From an uncultured Raoultella sp. (GTDB taxonomy: Bacteria; Pseudomonadota; Gammaproteobacteria; Enterobacterales; Enterobacteriaceae), in contig CAAEVH010000030.1 of assembly GCA_900759445.1 (NCBI GenBank), forward strand, positions 25,521-89,520: 64,000 nt of DNA, given 5' to 3'. Position 1 is the stretch's first letter. Each line of letters begins with the position of its first letter. Below are positions 1-11,194 of this stretch, in pieces. Both the position numbers and the translations under genes were made by a program. The notes below the pieces were generated by a model that worked only from the letters and a program-made list of their open reading frames with translations, made no database searches and was not told the DNA's origin.

Positions 1-1599
1 GCGGAAGCGACCAAGCATGAAGTCAATGACGTCATCAACTACGTTGGCGTTAGTCAGCTTATCACCATACAGACGCGCCGCTTCTTCGGTCAGCGTTTGC
101 AGGTCCAGGTTCAGGTTCTTCTCAACGATGATGCGCAGTACGCCGAGCGCGGCACGACGCAGCGCAAACGGGTCTTTATCGCCCTTCGGATGCTGACCGA
201 TGCCGAAGATGCCCGCGAGGGTATCCATCTTATCGGCAATCGCTACGGCACAGGCCACCGGGTTGGACGGCAGATCGTCACCGGCAAAGCGCGGCTGATA
301 CTGCTCGTTCAGCGCCACCGCAACATCTTCGGCTTCACCATCGTGACGCGCATAGTGCATGCCCATGATGCCCTGGGTGTCGGTAAACTCGAACACCATG
401 TTGGTCATCAGGTCACACTTGGAAAGCAGGCCCGCACGCGTTGCGTGGTTAACGTCAGCGCCAATTTGACCAGCAATCCAGCCCGCCAGCGCCTGAATAC
501 GGTCAGTCTTGTCGCGCAGCGTACCCAGCTGCTGCTGGAACAGCACGGTTTGCAGACGCGGCAGATGATCTTCCAGACGCTTTTTACGGTCGGTGTTGAA
601 GAAGAACTCGGCATCCGCCAGACGCGGGCGCACCACTTTTTCGTTCCCGGAGATAATCTGCAGCGGATCTTTCGACTCAATGTTGGTAACGAAAATAAAG
701 TTCGGCAGCAGTTTGCCGTCGTTGCCGTAGACCGGGAAGTATTTCTGGTCGCCTTTCATGGTGTAGACCAGCGCTTCCGCAGGGACCGCGAGGAATTTCT
801 CTTCGAATTTCGCGGTCAGCACTACCGGCCATTCAACCAGAGAGGCCACTTCTTCCAGCAGGCTTTCGCTCAGATCGGCGTTGCCGCCAATTTTGCGCGC
901 CGCTTCTTCGGCATCGGCTTTAATTTTGGCTTTACGCTGCTCGTAGTCAGCAATAACTTTGCCGCGCTCCAGCAGAATTTGCGGGTACTGGTCGGCGTTA
1001 TCGATGGTGAATTCCGGCTCGCCCATAAAGCGATGGCCGCGAATCACGCGATCGGAGGCAATGCCCAGAATGGTTGCCGGGACGACTTTATCGCCAAGCA
1101 GCAGGGTCACGGTGTGAACCGGACGCACGAACTGCACGTCGGAGGCGCCCCAGCGCATCAGTTTCGGGATCGGCAGTTTTGCCAGGGACGTGGCCACCAT
1201 GTTCGGCAACAGCGCTTCTGCGCTTTCGCCTTTGACATGGGCGCGATACAGCAGCCATTCGCCTTTGTCGGTGACCATGCGCTCGGCCTGGTCAACGGTG
1301 ATGCCGCAGCCGCGCGCCCAGCCTTCGGCCGCTTTGCTCGGTTTGCCTTCCGCGTCGAACGCGGCAGAAACCGCCGGGCCGCGTTTTTCAACTTCGCGAT
1401 CGGGCTGCGCCGCCGCCAGGTTAGCGACTTTCAGCGCCAGACGGCGCGGAGCAGCGAACCACTCGACGTTGCCGTGAGCGAGGCCAGCGTTATCCAGCTC
1501 CGCGGTAAAGTTCGCAGCAAAAGATTCCGCCAGGCTGCGCAGGGCTTTTGGTGGCAGCTCTTCGGTGCCGATTTCCACCAGGAAAGTTTTTTCAGACAT
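1..1599 (-). CDS. glyS: glycine--tRNA ligase beta subunit (3' end outside window)
   Basis: This is the beta subunit of the heterotetrameric (alpha2beta2) bacterial glycyl-tRNA synthetase, which charges tRNA-Gly in the cytoplasm. The beta chain carries the tRNA-binding part. The protein opens [20 protein letters not shown], the typical start of GlyS. The reading frame stays open to the window edge, so about 533 of the roughly 689 residues of the E. coli protein are present and the C-terminal quarter is missing. It follows glyQ on the same strand after a 9-bp gap, as a two-gene operon. The family assignment rests on sequence likeness and on the glyQ neighbour, and is secure. Confidence 0.97.
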   Translation of the reverse strand, partial: MSEKTFLVEIGTEELPPKALRSLAESFAANFTAELDNAGLAHGNVEWFAAPRRLALKVANLAAAQPDREVEKRGPAVSAAFDAEGKPSKAAEGWARGCGITVDQAERMVTDKGEWLLYRAHVKGESAEALLPNMVATSLAKLPIPKLMRWGASDVQFVRPVHTVTLLLGDKVVPATILGIASDRVIRGHRFMGEPEFTIDNADQYPQILLERGKVIADYEQRKAKIKADAEEAARKIGGNADLSESLLEEVASLVEWPVVLTAKFEEKFLAVPAEALVYTMKGDQKYFPVYGNDGKLLPNFIFVTNIESKDPLQIISGNEKVVRPRLADAEFFFNTDRKKRLEDHLPRLQTVLFQQQLGTLRDKTDRIQALAGWIAGQIGADVNHATRAGLLSKCDLMTNMVFEFTDTQGIMGMHYARHDGEAEDVAVALNEQYQPRFAGDDLPSNPVACAVAIADKMDTLAGIFGIGQHPKGDKDPFALRRAALGVLRIIVEKNLNLDLQTLTEEAARLYGDKLTNANVVDDVIDFMLGRFR

Positions 1600-1608
1600 G
1601 GCCGCCTC

Positions 1609-2520
1609 TTATTTATTCTTGTTGCACATCGGGAAGCCCAGGGCTTCACGGGAAGCGTAGTACGCTTCTGCCACGGCTTTGGTCAGGGTGCGAATGCGCA
1701 GAATGTAGCGCTGACGCTCGGTGACGGAGATGGCTTTACGCGCGTCCAGCAGGTTGAAGCTGTGGGCGGCTTTCAGAATGCGCTCGTAGGCAGGCAGCGG
1801 CAGCGGGTTTTCCAGCGCCAGCAGCTGCTGCGCTTCTTTCTCATACTGCTCGAAGCAGGAGAACAGGAAGTCGACGTCTGCGTATTCAAAGTTATAGGTA
1901 GACTGCTCCACTTCGTTCTGATGGAACACGTCGCCGTAGGTGGTTTTACCCAGCGGACCGTCGCTCCAGACCAGGTCGTAAACGCTGTCAACGCCCTGAA
2001 TGTACATCGCCAGTCGTTCCAGACCGTAGGTGATCTCGCCGGTCACCGGCTTACACTCCAGACCGCCGACCTGCTGGAAGTAGGTGAACTGCGTCACTTC
2101 CATCCCGTTCAGCCACACTTCCCAGCCCAGACCCCAGGCACCCAGCGTCGGGTTTTCCCAGTTGTCTTCCACGAAGCGGATGTCGTGAATCGTCGGATCC
2201 ATACCCAGCTCTTTCAAAGACCCGAGGTACAGCTCCTGAATGTTGTCCGGCGATGGCTTAATGACCACCTGGAACTGATAGTAGTGCTGTAAGCGGTTCG
2301 GGTTTTCGCCGTAGCGGCCGTCAGTCGGGCGACGGGAAGGCTGAACATAGGCAGTCGCCATCGGCTCAGGCCCCAGCGCACGCAGACAGGTCATTGGATG
2401 AGAGGTGCCGGCGCCAACTTCCATGTCCAGTGGTTGAACAATGGTGCAGCCCTGACGAGCCCAGTAATCCTGTAAGGTCAGGATCAGGCCCTGGAAGGTC
2501 CTGGTATCAAACTTTTGCAT
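1609..2520 (-). CDS. glyQ: glycine--tRNA ligase alpha subunit
   Basis: The alpha subunit carries the class II aminoacylation core and forms glycyl-adenylate from glycine and ATP. The 303-residue protein has the expected family length and begins [20 protein letters not shown]. The motif 2 region is around [17 protein letters not shown]. It is the first gene of the glyQ-glyS operon and is read leftward. The promoter must lie in the 137-bp gap before ysaB. Nothing in the sequence looks truncated or shifted. Confidence 0.98.
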   Translation of the reverse strand: MQKFDTRTFQGLILTLQDYWARQGCTIVQPLDMEVGAGTSHPMTCLRALGPEPMATAYVQPSRRPTDGRYGENPNRLQHYYQFQVVIKPSPDNIQELYLGSLKELGMDPTIHDIRFVEDNWENPTLGAWGLGWEVWLNGMEVTQFTYFQQVGGLECKPVTGEITYGLERLAMYIQGVDSVYDLVWSDGPLGKTTYGDVFHQNEVEQSTYNFEYADVDFLFSCFEQYEKEAQQLLALENPLPLPAYERILKAAHSFNLLDARKAISVTERQRYILRIRTLTKAVAEAYYASREALGFPMCNKNK

Positions 2521-2657
2521 ATTATTTCGTGCTGGATACGTGTGGATTTAAAGGAAGGGATCAGTATACCCGCTGGCTGCGAGATATACAGTACGAAACG
2601 GCGCTGTTTAAATAAAATTGCCGAAATTAACGCCATCACGCGGCATCAGGGGCCGAT

Positions 2658-2957
2658 TTAGCGCATAGAAAGATGTAAAAACTGACCATCTGGATCGAAA
2701 GAACAGATAAAGCGCTCATTCTGCGATGTCAGACCCGACAGCTCGTAGCTCCCCTGGAACTGCTCGAAGTGGCTGACGTCCACCATACGGGGCCCCGTGC
2801 TGTAGCGTTTTGCCGCCTGATCCTTGCACAGTTGCTCCATGTTCAGGGTAATTTGCGGCGTAATCCGGGCACGTTGCGCTTTCTGTACCGGCTGAGGCGG
2901 CTGTTGGCTGCAGCCCGCCAGCAGGAGCAATAACAGTCCAGAAAAGAAATATTTCAT
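2658..2957 (-). CDS. ysaB: small lipoprotein YsaB
   Basis: A 99-residue protein with a lipoprotein signal: hydrophobic segment SGLLLLLLAGC with the lipobox LAGC, putting the lipidated cysteine at about residue 16. The mature part has two further cysteines (near QLCKDQ and FICSFD) that could form a disulfide in the periplasm. The start at 2957 was chosen because the lipobox then sits at the right distance and GAGG lies upstream. A longer in-frame reading that begins at 3218 has no such support. The position between glyQ and wecH matches E. coli ysaB. The molecular function is not known. Confidence 0.85.
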   Translation of the reverse strand: MKYFFSGLLLLLLAGCSQQPPQPVQKAQRARITPQITLNMEQLCKDQAAKRYSTGPRMVDVSHFEQFQGSYELSGLTSQNERFICSFDPDGQFLHLSMR

Positions 2958-3142
2958 CACTATTTTCCTCAACCGCCTTGTTAGCAAATTGTTATCGTGC
3001 AGGTTACGTGAAATTACCGGGGCATTGTGCGAATCTCTCCGCATCTCTACAAGAGCGTCGCGATAAACTCGGAATTTTCCATTGCGATATGGCCGGTCAG
3101 GAGGAGTCAGACCCTCTTTAAGCAGGAGCAACTGAGGTATCG

Positions 3143-4138
3143 ATGCAGGAAAAAATAAACTGGATAACAAGTTTGCGCGGCATCGCATGCCTGATGGTGG
3201 TGATGATTCACAGCACAACCTGGTATATCACCCACCCTCACTCCATCAGCTTGCTGGACTGGGATATCGCCAACCTGCTTAATTCGGCTTCTCGCGTCAG
3301 CGTCCCGCTGTTTTTCATGATGTCCGGCTATCTGTTTTTCGGTGAGCGCAGCGCCCAACCGCGACATTTTCTGCGGATCGTACTGTGCGTGGCGTTTTAC
3401 AGCGCCCTGTCCCTGCTTTACATCACGCTGTTCACCCATATCAATGTGGTGCTGTCGCTGAAACATTTGCTGCAAAAGCCGGTGTTCTACCATCTGTGGT
3501 TTTTCTTCGCGATTATCGTCATTTACCTGCTCTCGCCGTTGCTGCAGGTTAAGCAGGTCAGCGGCAAGATGCTGTTGATTCTGATGCTGGTAATTGGTCT
3601 TCTGGCCAACCCCAACATGGTGTCGGTCAAGGCCGGCGGCATCGAATGGCTACCGCTCAATCTCTATATCAACGGCGATACGTTTTACTATGTCCTGTAT
3701 GGCGTGCTGGGGCGGGCGATCGGCATGATGGATACCGATAAAAAGTGGCTCACGCTGCTGTGCGCCGCGCTTTTCGCTACCGCAGTGTGGATTATTTCCC
3801 GCGGGACATTGCACGAGCTGAAGTGGCGCGGCGACTTCGGCGATACCTGGTACTTGTATTGCGGCCCGGCGGTGTTTGTCTGCGCGATAACCCTGCTCAC
3901 GCTGGTGAAGAATACCCTTAACACACGCCCGGTCCCTGCCCTGACGCTGATTGCGCGCCATTCACTGGGGATCTACGGATTTCATGCCCTGATTATTCAT
4001 GCGTTACGGGCCAGCGGGCTGGAGCTGACGCGCTGGCCGCTGCTGGATATCTTCTGGATATTCGGCGCAGCGTTGGGGGGCAGCCTGCTGCTGTCGACGC
4101 TGGTGCAGCGCCTGGATAGCCGACGCCTGGTCAGCTAG
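3143..4138 (+). CDS. wecH: O-acetyltransferase WecH (acyltransferase 3 family)
   Basis: A polytopic inner-membrane protein of 331 residues from the acyltransferase 3 family. In E. coli this enzyme (formerly YiaH) O-acetylates GlcNAc residues of enterobacterial common antigen. The N-terminus has the family signature [16 protein letters not shown], with the histidine expected for this fold, followed by about ten hydrophobic segments. It is read rightward between ysaB and xylB and stands alone as a transcription unit. E. coli carries yiaA and yiaB next to it; they are not present here. The substrate is inferred from the family and position. Confidence 0.88.
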   Translation: MQEKINWITSLRGIACLMVVMIHSTTWYITHPHSISLLDWDIANLLNSASRVSVPLFFMMSGYLFFGERSAQPRHFLRIVLCVAFYSALSLLYITLFTHINVVLSLKHLLQKPVFYHLWFFFAIIVIYLLSPLLQVKQVSGKMLLILMLVIGLLANPNMVSVKAGGIEWLPLNLYINGDTFYYVLYGVLGRAIGMMDTDKKWLTLLCAALFATAVWIISRGTLHELKWRGDFGDTWYLYCGPAVFVCAITLLTLVKNTLNTRPVPALTLIARHSLGIYGFHALIIHALRASGLELTRWPLLDIFWIFGAALGGSLLLSTLVQRLDSRRLVS

Positions 4139-4156
4139 CGCGGCGTAAAAGTTAAC

Positions 4157-4174
4157 CCGCCCCATTCGGGGCGG
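4157..4174. terminator. hairpin between convergent wecH and xylB
   Basis: A perfect 7-bp GC stem (CCGCCCC / GGGGCGG) with a 4-base loop lies between two genes that converge. On the minus strand it is followed by AACTTTT, on the plus strand by ATGTTT. It probably ends xylB transcripts and perhaps wecH. The short T runs make this a moderate call. Confidence 0.55.
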
Positions 4175-4178
4175 ATGT

Positions 4179-5636
4179 TTATGACGACATCAGAGGTAGA
4201 AGCTGCTGATAAATCTGGCGGAACGTTTCGCGGCGCGGCGCATAGTGAGCAACACGCCCGGCATCCGGTCGATGGGCCTGTTCCAGCGGCAGCTGCGGCA
4301 GCAGATCTGAAAAAGCCGCCTCTTTATGCTGCGTCAGCTGCGCTAACCGGGCGGCCCCAAGCGCAGGCCCAACGTCGCCACCGGTACGGTAATCCAGCTG
4401 CTGGCCACTGATATCAGCCAGCATCTGCCGCCACCAGGCGCTGCGCGCGCCGCCGCCAATCAGAGTGATGCTCTCCGGCGTCACGCCGCAGGCATGCACC
4501 ACATCCATCCCATCGGCTAATGCGTAACCCACCCCTTCCAGTACCGCACGCGCCAGTTCTGCCGGGCCGTGCTGATGCGTCAGGCCAAAAAAGACGCCTT
4601 TAGCATGAGGGTTGTTATGCGGCGTGCGCTCGCCGGAAAGATAGGGCAAAAACCAGATGGGATCGGCATTTTCACGCGCCGATTCCGCCGCCGCCAGCAG
4701 CGCAGGAACCGTGCCGAGGCCGGTCAGTTTTGCCGCCCAGTCGAGGCAAGAAGCGGCGCTCAACATCACCGACATCAAATGCCAGCGTCCCGGCAGGGCG
4801 TGGCAAAAGCTGTGTACAGCGCTTTCCGGTTTGCTGAGAAACCCGTTGCTGACGGCAAAATAGACCCCGGAGGTTCCCAGGGACAGCATCGCCTGCCCGG
4901 CATCCGCCATGCCGACGCCTACCGCACCGGCAGCGTTATCGCCGCCGCCAGCGACCACCAGCGCCTGCGGCATATTCCACGCCTGGGCAATAGCGGGACG
5001 CAGCGTTCCCGTCACTTCACAGCCTTCAAATAACGCCGGCATGTTATCGCGGCTCAGGCCGCAAGCGGCGAGCAGCTCATCGCTCCAGTCGCGTTTGGCC
5101 ACATCCAGCCACATCGTCCCGGCGGCGTCCGACATATCGCTGGCAAATTCACCGGTCATGCGCAGGCGGAGATAATCTTTCGGCAACAGCACCTTATCCA
5201 CCTGGCGGAAGATATCAGGCTCATGGTGCTGGACCCAGAGCAATTTTGGCGCCGTAAACCCCGGCATCATCAGGTTACCGGCAATTTGCCGCGAGCGGCT
5301 TACCGCTTTTTCCAGCTGGACACACTCGTCGCCGCTGCGGCCGTCATTCCACAAAATAGCCGGGCGCAGCACGCGTTGTTGCTTATCCAGCAACGTTGCG
5401 CCGTGCATCTGCCCGGCGATCCCCACCGCTTTTACATCGCGCAGCGCGTGCTGTTCAGCCAACGCTTTCATTGCGCGGTCCGTCGCCTGCCACCAGTGCT
5501 CGGGGTCTTGCTCGGACCATAGCGGGTGTGGGCGCGATACGGTGAGGGGCGCAGTGTGCGAAGCCAGCACCTCACCTTGCTCATTGAGCAAAATGGCCTT
5601 GACGCCCGAGGTGCCCAAATCAATCCCGATGTACAT
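4179..5636 (-). CDS. xylB: xylulokinase
   Basis: This FGGY-family kinase phosphorylates D-xylulose to D-xylulose 5-phosphate, feeding the pentose phosphate pathway. The 485-residue protein starts MYIGIDLGTSGVKAILL (N-terminal ATPase fold), has GGGDNAAGAVG with the likely catalytic aspartate near residue 233, and a second nucleotide motif LIGGGARSAWW. The start at 5636 is preceded by AGGAGA and gives the length of the E. coli enzyme; the upstream in-frame extension is not needed. It lies downstream of xylA with an 87-bp gap holding two hairpins. Confidence 0.97.
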   Translation of the reverse strand: MYIGIDLGTSGVKAILLNEQGEVLASHTAPLTVSRPHPLWSEQDPEHWWQATDRAMKALAEQHALRDVKAVGIAGQMHGATLLDKQQRVLRPAILWNDGRSGDECVQLEKAVSRSRQIAGNLMMPGFTAPKLLWVQHHEPDIFRQVDKVLLPKDYLRLRMTGEFASDMSDAAGTMWLDVAKRDWSDELLAACGLSRDNMPALFEGCEVTGTLRPAIAQAWNMPQALVVAGGGDNAAGAVGVGMADAGQAMLSLGTSGVYFAVSNGFLSKPESAVHSFCHALPGRWHLMSVMLSAASCLDWAAKLTGLGTVPALLAAAESARENADPIWFLPYLSGERTPHNNPHAKGVFFGLTHQHGPAELARAVLEGVGYALADGMDVVHACGVTPESITLIGGGARSAWWRQMLADISGQQLDYRTGGDVGPALGAARLAQLTQHKEAAFSDLLPQLPLEQAHRPDAGRVAHYAPRRETFRQIYQQLLPLMSS

Positions 5637-5654
5637 ACGGTCTCTCCTTAACAG

Positions 5655-5717
5655 TGCGCCACGGCTAACCGTGGCGCAAGAAAGCGTGCTCTCACTCATA
5701 CCCGGCGGCGCCGGGTA
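5655..5717 (-). other. two tandem hairpins in the xylA-xylB spacer
   Basis: Two perfect inverted repeats lie between xylA and xylB. One has 10-bp arms at 5655-5664 and 5669-5678 with loop CTAA. The other has 8-bp arms at 5699-5706 and 5710-5717 with a 3-base loop. Neither is followed by a T run in the xylA-to-xylB direction, so they are more likely to protect the 3' end of the xylA message, or to reduce read-through, than to be full terminators. The role is inference. Confidence 0.6.
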
Positions 5718-5723
5718 GCCTTA

Positions 5724-7046
5724 TTACTTATCAAAGAGATAATGGTTAACCAGGTTTTCCAGCTGCTCCTGATGGCCGCTCTGGTGCTGGGGAGCCAGAT
5801 TATGCTGCGCCGCGTACTGTGCAATCTCCGTCAGCGTCATCTGCCCTTTCAGGATTTGCTGCCCCAGGTCGCCATTCCAGCCGGCATAGCGTTTCGCGAC
5901 CCGCTTATCCAGCTCGCCCTCTTCGATCATACGGGCCGCCACTTTCAGCGACAGCGCCATCGTATCCATCGCCCCAATATGACCATAGAACAGATCGTAT
6001 TTATCGGTGCTCTGACGACGAACTTTGGCATCAAAATTCAGGCCGCCGGTGGTAAAGCCACCTGCTTTAAGAATTTCATACATCACCAGGGCATTCTCTT
6101 CCACGCTGTTCGGGAACTGATCGGTATCCCAGCCCAACTGCGGGTCGCCGCGGTTGGCATCCACGGAGCCGAACAGACCCAGCGCAATGGCGGTCGCAAT
6201 CTCATGGTGGAAAGAGTGTCCGGCCAGGGTCGCATGGTTCGCTTCGATATTCAGTTTGATCTCTTTTTCGAGACCAAACTGCTTGAGGAAACCATAGACG
6301 GTAGAGGCGTCATAATCGTACTGATGTTTGGTCGGCTCCTGCGGTTTTGGCTCAATCAGCAGCGTGCCCTGGAAGCCGATTTTATGTTTGTGCTCCACCA
6401 CCAGCTGCATAAAGCGGCCAATTTGCTCACGCTCCTGGCGCAGATCGGTATTGAGCAGGGTTTCGTAGCCTTCGCGGCCGCCCCACAGAACATAGTTTTC
6501 CCCGCCCAGTTTGTGTGTGGCATTCATGGCGGTCACTACCTGAGTCGCCGCCCAGCTGAAAACCTCCGGATCCGGATTGGTCGCCGCCCCTGCGCCGTAA
6601 CGCGGGTTGGTAAAGCAGTTTGCCGTCCCCCACAGCAGCTTCACGCCGCTCTGTTCTTGCTTCGCCGCCAGTACGTCAACCATCCGGGCAAAATTGTCCA
6701 GATACTCCTTCAACGATGCCCCTTCCGGAGAGACATCCACATCATGGAAGCAGTAGTACGGCACATTCAGCTTATGGAAAAACTCAAAGGCGACATCGGC
6801 TTTACGTTTCGCCATTTCCAGCGCGTCGCCCGGCTGCTGCCACGGACGATTGAAGGAGCCCACGCCAAACATATCTGCCCCGTTCCAGCAGAAGGTGTGC
6901 CAGTAGCAGGCGGCAAACCGCAGATGCTCTTCCATGCGCTTGCCCAGCACCATCTCGTCCGGGTTATAGTGACGGAACGCGAGCGGGTTGGTGGTTTTTG
7001 GGCCTTCATAACGAACGCGATCGAGTTGATCGAAATAGGTTTGCAT
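5724..7046 (-). CDS. xylA: xylose isomerase
   Basis: Cytoplasmic metal-dependent isomerase converting D-xylose to D-xylulose. The 440-residue length equals E. coli XylA. Visible family motifs are [11 protein letters not shown] with the catalytic histidine/aspartate pair near residue 100, [17 protein letters not shown] with a metal-binding glutamate, and [17 protein letters not shown]. The start at 7046 has GGAG upstream; a longer frame that begins further upstream lacks support. It is the first gene of the leftward xylAB unit, divergent from xylFGH. Confidence 0.98.
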   Translation of the reverse strand: MQTYFDQLDRVRYEGPKTTNPLAFRHYNPDEMVLGKRMEEHLRFAACYWHTFCWNGADMFGVGSFNRPWQQPGDALEMAKRKADVAFEFFHKLNVPYYCFHDVDVSPEGASLKEYLDNFARMVDVLAAKQEQSGVKLLWGTANCFTNPRYGAGAATNPDPEVFSWAATQVVTAMNATHKLGGENYVLWGGREGYETLLNTDLRQEREQIGRFMQLVVEHKHKIGFQGTLLIEPKPQEPTKHQYDYDASTVYGFLKQFGLEKEIKLNIEANHATLAGHSFHHEIATAIALGLFGSVDANRGDPQLGWDTDQFPNSVEENALVMYEILKAGGFTTGGLNFDAKVRRQSTDKYDLFYGHIGAMDTMALSLKVAARMIEEGELDKRVAKRYAGWNGDLGQQILKGQMTLTEIAQYAAQHNLAPQHQSGHQEQLENLVNHYLFDK

Positions 7047-7420
7047 AATGAACTCCATATTCAGGGATGCGGCGGATAACAAGTCATAAGCCAATATAGA
7101 ATTCATGTTTTGCTTTCCTCAATTATGTTATTTCACACCGCGATTGAGAGAATCCACAAACGTGCGCCAGATCGCACAACTGAATATTATCAACGGCCTC
7201 CCCACCTTCGTTTCAATGACATATCAATGATATAGCTATTTTATTTATTTTTAAAAACCAGATCGCGGTCATAAATCAGAAAACAAACTAAATTTCGTAA
7301 TCCCAAAATAAGCACAGATAATTGCCAGTCTTCCTTTAGCTGTTAAGAATCTACTACGTATCAGGCCGTTTCTTTACCCCGTTCGTCTTATCCTGCACTT
7401 TACAAAAAAGGCTGATTATT
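7047..7420. promoter_or_regulatory. divergent xylA / xylF control region
   Basis: A 374-bp gap without a gene separates the leftward xylAB and rightward xylFGH units. It is AT-rich in its centre (about 7200-7320). In E. coli this gap holds two XylR operator regions and a CRP site. A CRP-like sequence is seen at 7161-7176. The AT-rich stretch around 7276-7312 is where an XylR site serving xylF would be expected, but I could not define its repeat boundaries with confidence. Confidence 0.7.
7161..7176. promoter_or_regulatory. putative CRP site
   Basis: CGTGC-GCCAGA-TCGCA resembles the CRP consensus TGTGA-N6-TCACA, with most of the key GTG/CGC contacts kept. It lies in the divergent xyl control region, where catabolite control is known in E. 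coli. The match is imperfect. Confidence 0.4.
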
Positions 7421-8413
7421 ATGAAGATAAAGAACCTTTGCCTCACGCTCTGTGCTTCGCTCCTGCTGACCAGTATGGCGGGGATGGCGAAAGAAGTTAA
7501 GATTGGTATGGCCATTGACGATCTCCGCCTTGAGCGCTGGCAGAAAGACCGTGATATATTTGTCAACAAAGCCGAATCATTAGGTGCCAAAGTATTTGTT
7601 CAGTCCGCCAATGGTAATGAAGAAACACAAATGTCGCAAATTGAAAATATGATAAACCGCGGCGTTGATGTTCTGGTTATTATTCCCTACAACGGTCAGG
7701 TCTTAAGCAATGTGATTAAAGAAGCCAAACAGGAAGGAATTAAAGTTCTGGCCTATGATCGCATGATCAACAACGCAGACATTGATTTCTATATTTCCTT
7801 TGATAATGAAAAAGTGGGCGAAATGCAGGCCCAAAGTCTGGTGGCTAAAACTCCTCAGGGAAATTACTTTCTGATGGGGGGTTCTCCGGTGGATAATAAC
7901 GCCAAGCTGTTCCGTGCCGGACAAATGAAAGTCCTCAAGCCTTATATCGACGAAGGTAAAATTAAGATCGTTGGCGACCAGTGGGTTGACGGCTGGCTGC
8001 CGGAAAATGCATTAAAAATTATGGAGAACGCCCTCACCGCTAACAATAACAAAATCGACGCGGTTGTCGCTTCTAACGATGCCACCGCCGGCGGCGCGAT
8101 TCAGGCATTAAGCGCGCAGGGTCTGGCGGGGAAAGTCGCCATTTCCGGCCAGGATGCCGACCTCGCTGGCGTCAAGCGCATTATTTCCGGCACGCAGACC
8201 ATGACCGTCTATAAACCGATTACCACCCTTGCCACTACCGCCGCGGAAATTGCCGTCGAGCTCGGCAATGATAAAGCGCCGCATGCTGATACCACGTTGA
8301 ATAACGGACTTAAAGATGTCCCGTCCCGCCTGCTCACCCCGATCGAAGTGAATAAAGACAATATTGAACAGACGGTCATCAAAGACGGTTTCCACAAAAA
8401 GAGCGAATTATAA
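7421..8413 (+). CDS. xylF: D-xylose-binding periplasmic protein
   Basis: Substrate-binding protein of the high-affinity xylose ABC transporter. It has 330 residues with a clear Sec signal peptide (MKIKNLCLTLCASLLLTSMA, cleavage near GMA-KEVKIG). The mature part is a type I periplasmic-binding fold of the ribose/xylose class, for example IDDLRLERWQKDRD near the start and VVASNDATAGGAIQAL in the second lobe. It is the first gene of xylFGH and diverges from xylA. A hairpin directly after the stop may keep its message more abundant than that of xylG. Confidence 0.97.
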   Translation: MKIKNLCLTLCASLLLTSMAGMAKEVKIGMAIDDLRLERWQKDRDIFVNKAESLGAKVFVQSANGNEETQMSQIENMINRGVDVLVIIPYNGQVLSNVIKEAKQEGIKVLAYDRMINNADIDFYISFDNEKVGEMQAQSLVAKTPQGNYFLMGGSPVDNNAKLFRAGQMKVLKPYIDEGKIKIVGDQWVDGWLPENALKIMENALTANNNKIDAVVASNDATAGGAIQALSAQGLAGKVAISGQDADLAGVKRIISGTQTMTVYKPITTLATTAAEIAVELGNDKAPHADTTLNNGLKDVPSRLLTPIEVNKDNIEQTVIKDGFHKKSEL

Positions 8414-8418
8414 TTCCT

Positions 8419-8439
8419 GACGCCCCTCGCCGGGGCGTC
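8419..8439 (+). other. hairpin after xylF
   Basis: A perfect 8-bp stem (GACGCCCC / GGGGCGTC) with loop TCGCC lies in the xylF-xylG spacer. No T run follows, so it is unlikely to terminate transcription. Hairpins at this place in binding-protein operons often protect the upstream message from 3' decay, which would give more XylF than XylG. That role is inferred. Confidence 0.6.
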
Positions 8440-8477
8440 ATTCTCGTCCAGCCGGATATCGCTTATGCGGAGCATCT

Positions 8478-10019
8478 ATGTCCTGGTTACTAGAAATGAA
8501 AAATATCACCAAAACCTTCGGAACCGTGAAGGCGGTAGATAATATCAGCCTGCGACTTAACGCCGGGGAAGTGGTCTCACTTTGCGGCGAAAATGGTTCT
8601 GGTAAATCCACGCTCATGAAAGTCCTGTGCGGAATTTATCCGCACGGTAGCTATGACGGTGAGATTATTTTCGCCGGTGAAACGCTTAAGCCCAATCATA
8701 TTCGCGACACCGAACGCAAGGGTATCGCTATTATTCACCAGGAGCTCGCGCTGGTTAAAGACCTGAGCGTTCTGGAGAATATTTTTCTTGGTGCGGAAAT
8801 CTCCCGCTATGGTCTCCTTGATTATGAAACCATGACTCTGCGCTGCCAGAAGCTGCTGGCGCAGGTGAATTTGACCATTTCACCCGATACCCGCGTCGGC
8901 GATCTCGGCCTTGGGCAGCAACAGCTGGTTGAAATTGCCAAAGCGCTCAATAAGCAGGTGCGTTTATTAATACTTGATGAACCCACCGCCTCATTAACCG
9001 AGCAAGAAACGGCCATTCTGCTGGATATCATTCGCGATCTGCAGGCCCACGGTATCGCCTGTATTTATATTTCCCACAAATTGAATGAGGTGAAAGCCAT
9101 CTCTGACACCATTTGCGTCATTCGCGACGGCCAGCATATCGGCACCCGCGACTCCAGCGGCATGAATGAAGATGATGTGATAACCATGATGGTTGGCCGC
9201 GAACTCACCGCCCTTTACCCGAACGAGCCGCACGACTGCGGCGATGAAATTCTACGCGTCGAGCATTTAACCGCCTGGCATCCGGTCAACCGGCACATTA
9301 AGCGGGTCAACGATATCTCTTTTTCATTGCATCGCGGTGAAATCCTCGGCATTGCCGGGCTGGTCGGCGCCGGGCGTACCGAGGCCGTCCAGTGCCTGTT
9401 TGGTGTCTGGCCGGGGCGCTGGGAAGGGAAAGTGTTCATTGACGGTCAACCGGTGGCTATCCACCACTGCCAGCAGGCTATCGCCCACGGTATTGCCATG
9501 GTCCCTGAGGACCGCAAAAAAGACGGGATCGTGCCGGTAATGGCGGTGGGTAAGAACATCACTCTGGCGGCGTTAAGTCAGTTTACCGGCCGGCTAAGCA
9601 GCCTGGATGACGCCGGGGAGCAGCACTGCATCCAGCAATCCATCCAGCGGCTGAAAATCAAAACGTCATCGCCTGAGCTGGCCATTGGCCGCCTGAGCGG
9701 CGGCAATCAGCAGAAAGCGATTCTGGCCCGCTGTCTGTTGCTGAATCCGCGCATCCTGATTCTCGATGAACCCACTCGCGGCATCGATATCGGCGCGAAA
9801 TACGAAATCTACAAATTGATTAATCAGCTGGTGCAGCAGGGGATCGCCGTCATCGTCATCTCATCAGAACTGCCGGAAGTTCTCGGGTTAAGCGATCGGG
9901 TGCTGGTGATGCATGAAGGCAAGCTGAAAGCCAATTTAGTCAATCATCATCTGACCCAGGAACAGGTGATGGAAGCCGCGTTGAGGAGCGAACACCATGT
10001 CGAAAAACACGTCGTCTGA
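8478..10019 (+). CDS. xylG: xylose ABC transporter ATP-binding protein
   Basis: A 513-residue protein with two fused ABC ATPase domains, as usual in sugar transporters of the ribose/xylose class. The first half has Walker [10 protein letters not shown] (near residue 40) and signature [15 protein letters not shown]. The second has a degenerate Walker A ([10 protein letters not shown]) and signature [13 protein letters not shown]. It energises import through XylH. The start at 8478 has GGAG upstream. The 3' end overlaps xylH by 23 bp, which suggests translational coupling. Confidence 0.97.
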   Translation: MSWLLEMKNITKTFGTVKAVDNISLRLNAGEVVSLCGENGSGKSTLMKVLCGIYPHGSYDGEIIFAGETLKPNHIRDTERKGIAIIHQELALVKDLSVLENIFLGAEISRYGLLDYETMTLRCQKLLAQVNLTISPDTRVGDLGLGQQQLVEIAKALNKQVRLLILDEPTASLTEQETAILLDIIRDLQAHGIACIYISHKLNEVKAISDTICVIRDGQHIGTRDSSGMNEDDVITMMVGRELTALYPNEPHDCGDEILRVEHLTAWHPVNRHIKRVNDISFSLHRGEILGIAGLVGAGRTEAVQCLFGVWPGRWEGKVFIDGQPVAIHHCQQAIAHGIAMVPEDRKKDGIVPVMAVGKNITLAALSQFTGRLSSLDDAGEQHCIQQSIQRLKIKTSSPELAIGRLSGGNQQKAILARCLLLNPRILILDEPTRGIDIGAKYEIYKLINQLVQQGIAVIVISSELPEVLGLSDRVLVMHEGKLKANLVNHHLTQEQVMEAALRSEHHVEKHVV

Positions 10020-11178
10020 GATAAAAATCATCCCGCCCGCCCCTGCCGGTGTGTCTGGATTCAAAGGGCTGAACCTACAGGTTTTCGTGATGATCGCCGC
10101 GATTGTGGTGATTATGCTGTTCTTCACCTGGGCTACCGAAGGAGCCTATTTAAGCGCGCGAAACATTTCTAACCTGCTGCGGCAGACGGCGATTACCGGC
10201 ATCCTGGCGGTCGGGATGGTTTTCGTCATTATTTCCGCCGAGATCGATCTTTCCGTGGGCTCGATGATGGGGCTGCTCGGCGGCGCGGCGGCGATTTTTG
10301 ACGTCTGGCTCGGCTGGCCGCTGCCGTTGACCATTGCGGTCACGCTGGTGATGGGGCTGGTACTCGGCGCCTGGAACGGCTGGTGGGTCGCCTACCGCAA
10401 AGTCCCGTCGTTTATCGTCACCCTCGCCGGGATGCTGGCGTTCCGCGGCATTCTGATCGGTATTACCAACGGCACCACCGTCTCTCCCACCAGCCCGGCC
10501 ATGTCGCAAATTGGACAAAGCTATCTGCCTGACGGCCTCGGTTTCGGCATCGGCGTCATCGGCATGGCGGCCTTTATTGTCTGGCAATGGCGCGGTCGCC
10601 TGCGTCGTCAATCCCTGGGATTAACCACACCCGCGCCAACCTCGACGGTGGCACGCCAGAGCATTACTGCGGTTATCGTGCTCGGCGCCATCTGGCTATT
10701 AAACGATTATCGCGGCGTCCCCACGCCGGTTCTCATCCTGGCAGCTCTGCTGCTGGCGGGAATGTTTATGGCCACCCGAACAGCCTTTGGCCGGCGAATT
10801 TATGCCATTGGCGGTAATCTGGAAGCGGCACGCCTGTCCGGGATTAGCGTTGAACGCACCAAGCTGGCCGTTTTCGCCATCAATGGTCTGATGGTGGCCA
10901 TCGCCGGTCTGATCCTCAGCTCGCGTCTGGGCGCCGGTTCGCCCTCAGCCGGTAACATTGCCGAGCTGGATGCTATCGCCGCCTGCGTCATCGGCGGCAC
11001 CAGCCTCGCCGGCGGGGTAGGTAGCGTCGCCGGAGCCGTCATGGGGGCATTTATCATGTCGGCGCTGGATAATGGTATGAGCATGATGGACGTCGCCACC
11101 TTCTGGCAGTACATCGTCAAAGGCGCCATTTTACTGCTGGCAGTATGGATGGATTCGGCGACGAAGCGCAGAACATAA
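9997..11178 (+). CDS. xylH: xylose ABC transporter permease
   Basis: Inner-membrane permease of 393 residues with about ten hydrophobic segments. It has the family motif [15 protein letters not shown] near residue 85 and a conserved C-terminal segment ending in a single positively charged tail. The ATG at 9997 lies inside the xylG end and has GAGGAG at good spacing. It completes the XylFGH importer. A 125-bp gap with a nested hairpin separates it from xylR. Confidence 0.96.
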   Translation: MSKNTSSEIKIIPPAPAGVSGFKGLNLQVFVMIAAIVVIMLFFTWATEGAYLSARNISNLLRQTAITGILAVGMVFVIISAEIDLSVGSMMGLLGGAAAIFDVWLGWPLPLTIAVTLVMGLVLGAWNGWWVAYRKVPSFIVTLAGMLAFRGILIGITNGTTVSPTSPAMSQIGQSYLPDGLGFGIGVIGMAAFIVWQWRGRLRRQSLGLTTPAPTSTVARQSITAVIVLGAIWLLNDYRGVPTPVLILAALLLAGMFMATRTAFGRRIYAIGGNLEAARLSGISVERTKLAVFAINGLMVAIAGLILSSRLGAGSPSAGNIAELDAIAACVIGGTSLAGGVGSVAGAVMGAFIMSALDNGMSMMDVATFWQYIVKGAILLLAVWMDSATKRRT

Positions 11179-11194
11179 TCCAGCTAAAGGGAAG

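Noticed and set aside
97..2292. 731-codon open frame on the plus strand, opposite glyS and glyQ
   Set aside because: It spans two conserved genes on the other strand, shows no family features and has a composition typical of an antisense shadow of GC-rich coding DNA.
2958..3218. N-terminal extension of ysaB to 3218
   Set aside because: The extension overlaps the start of divergent wecH and would place the lipoprotein signal in the middle of the protein.
5742..7079. 445-codon open frame opposite xylA
   Set aside because: Antisense shadow of a conserved, full-length gene; no recognisable domain or independent start signal.
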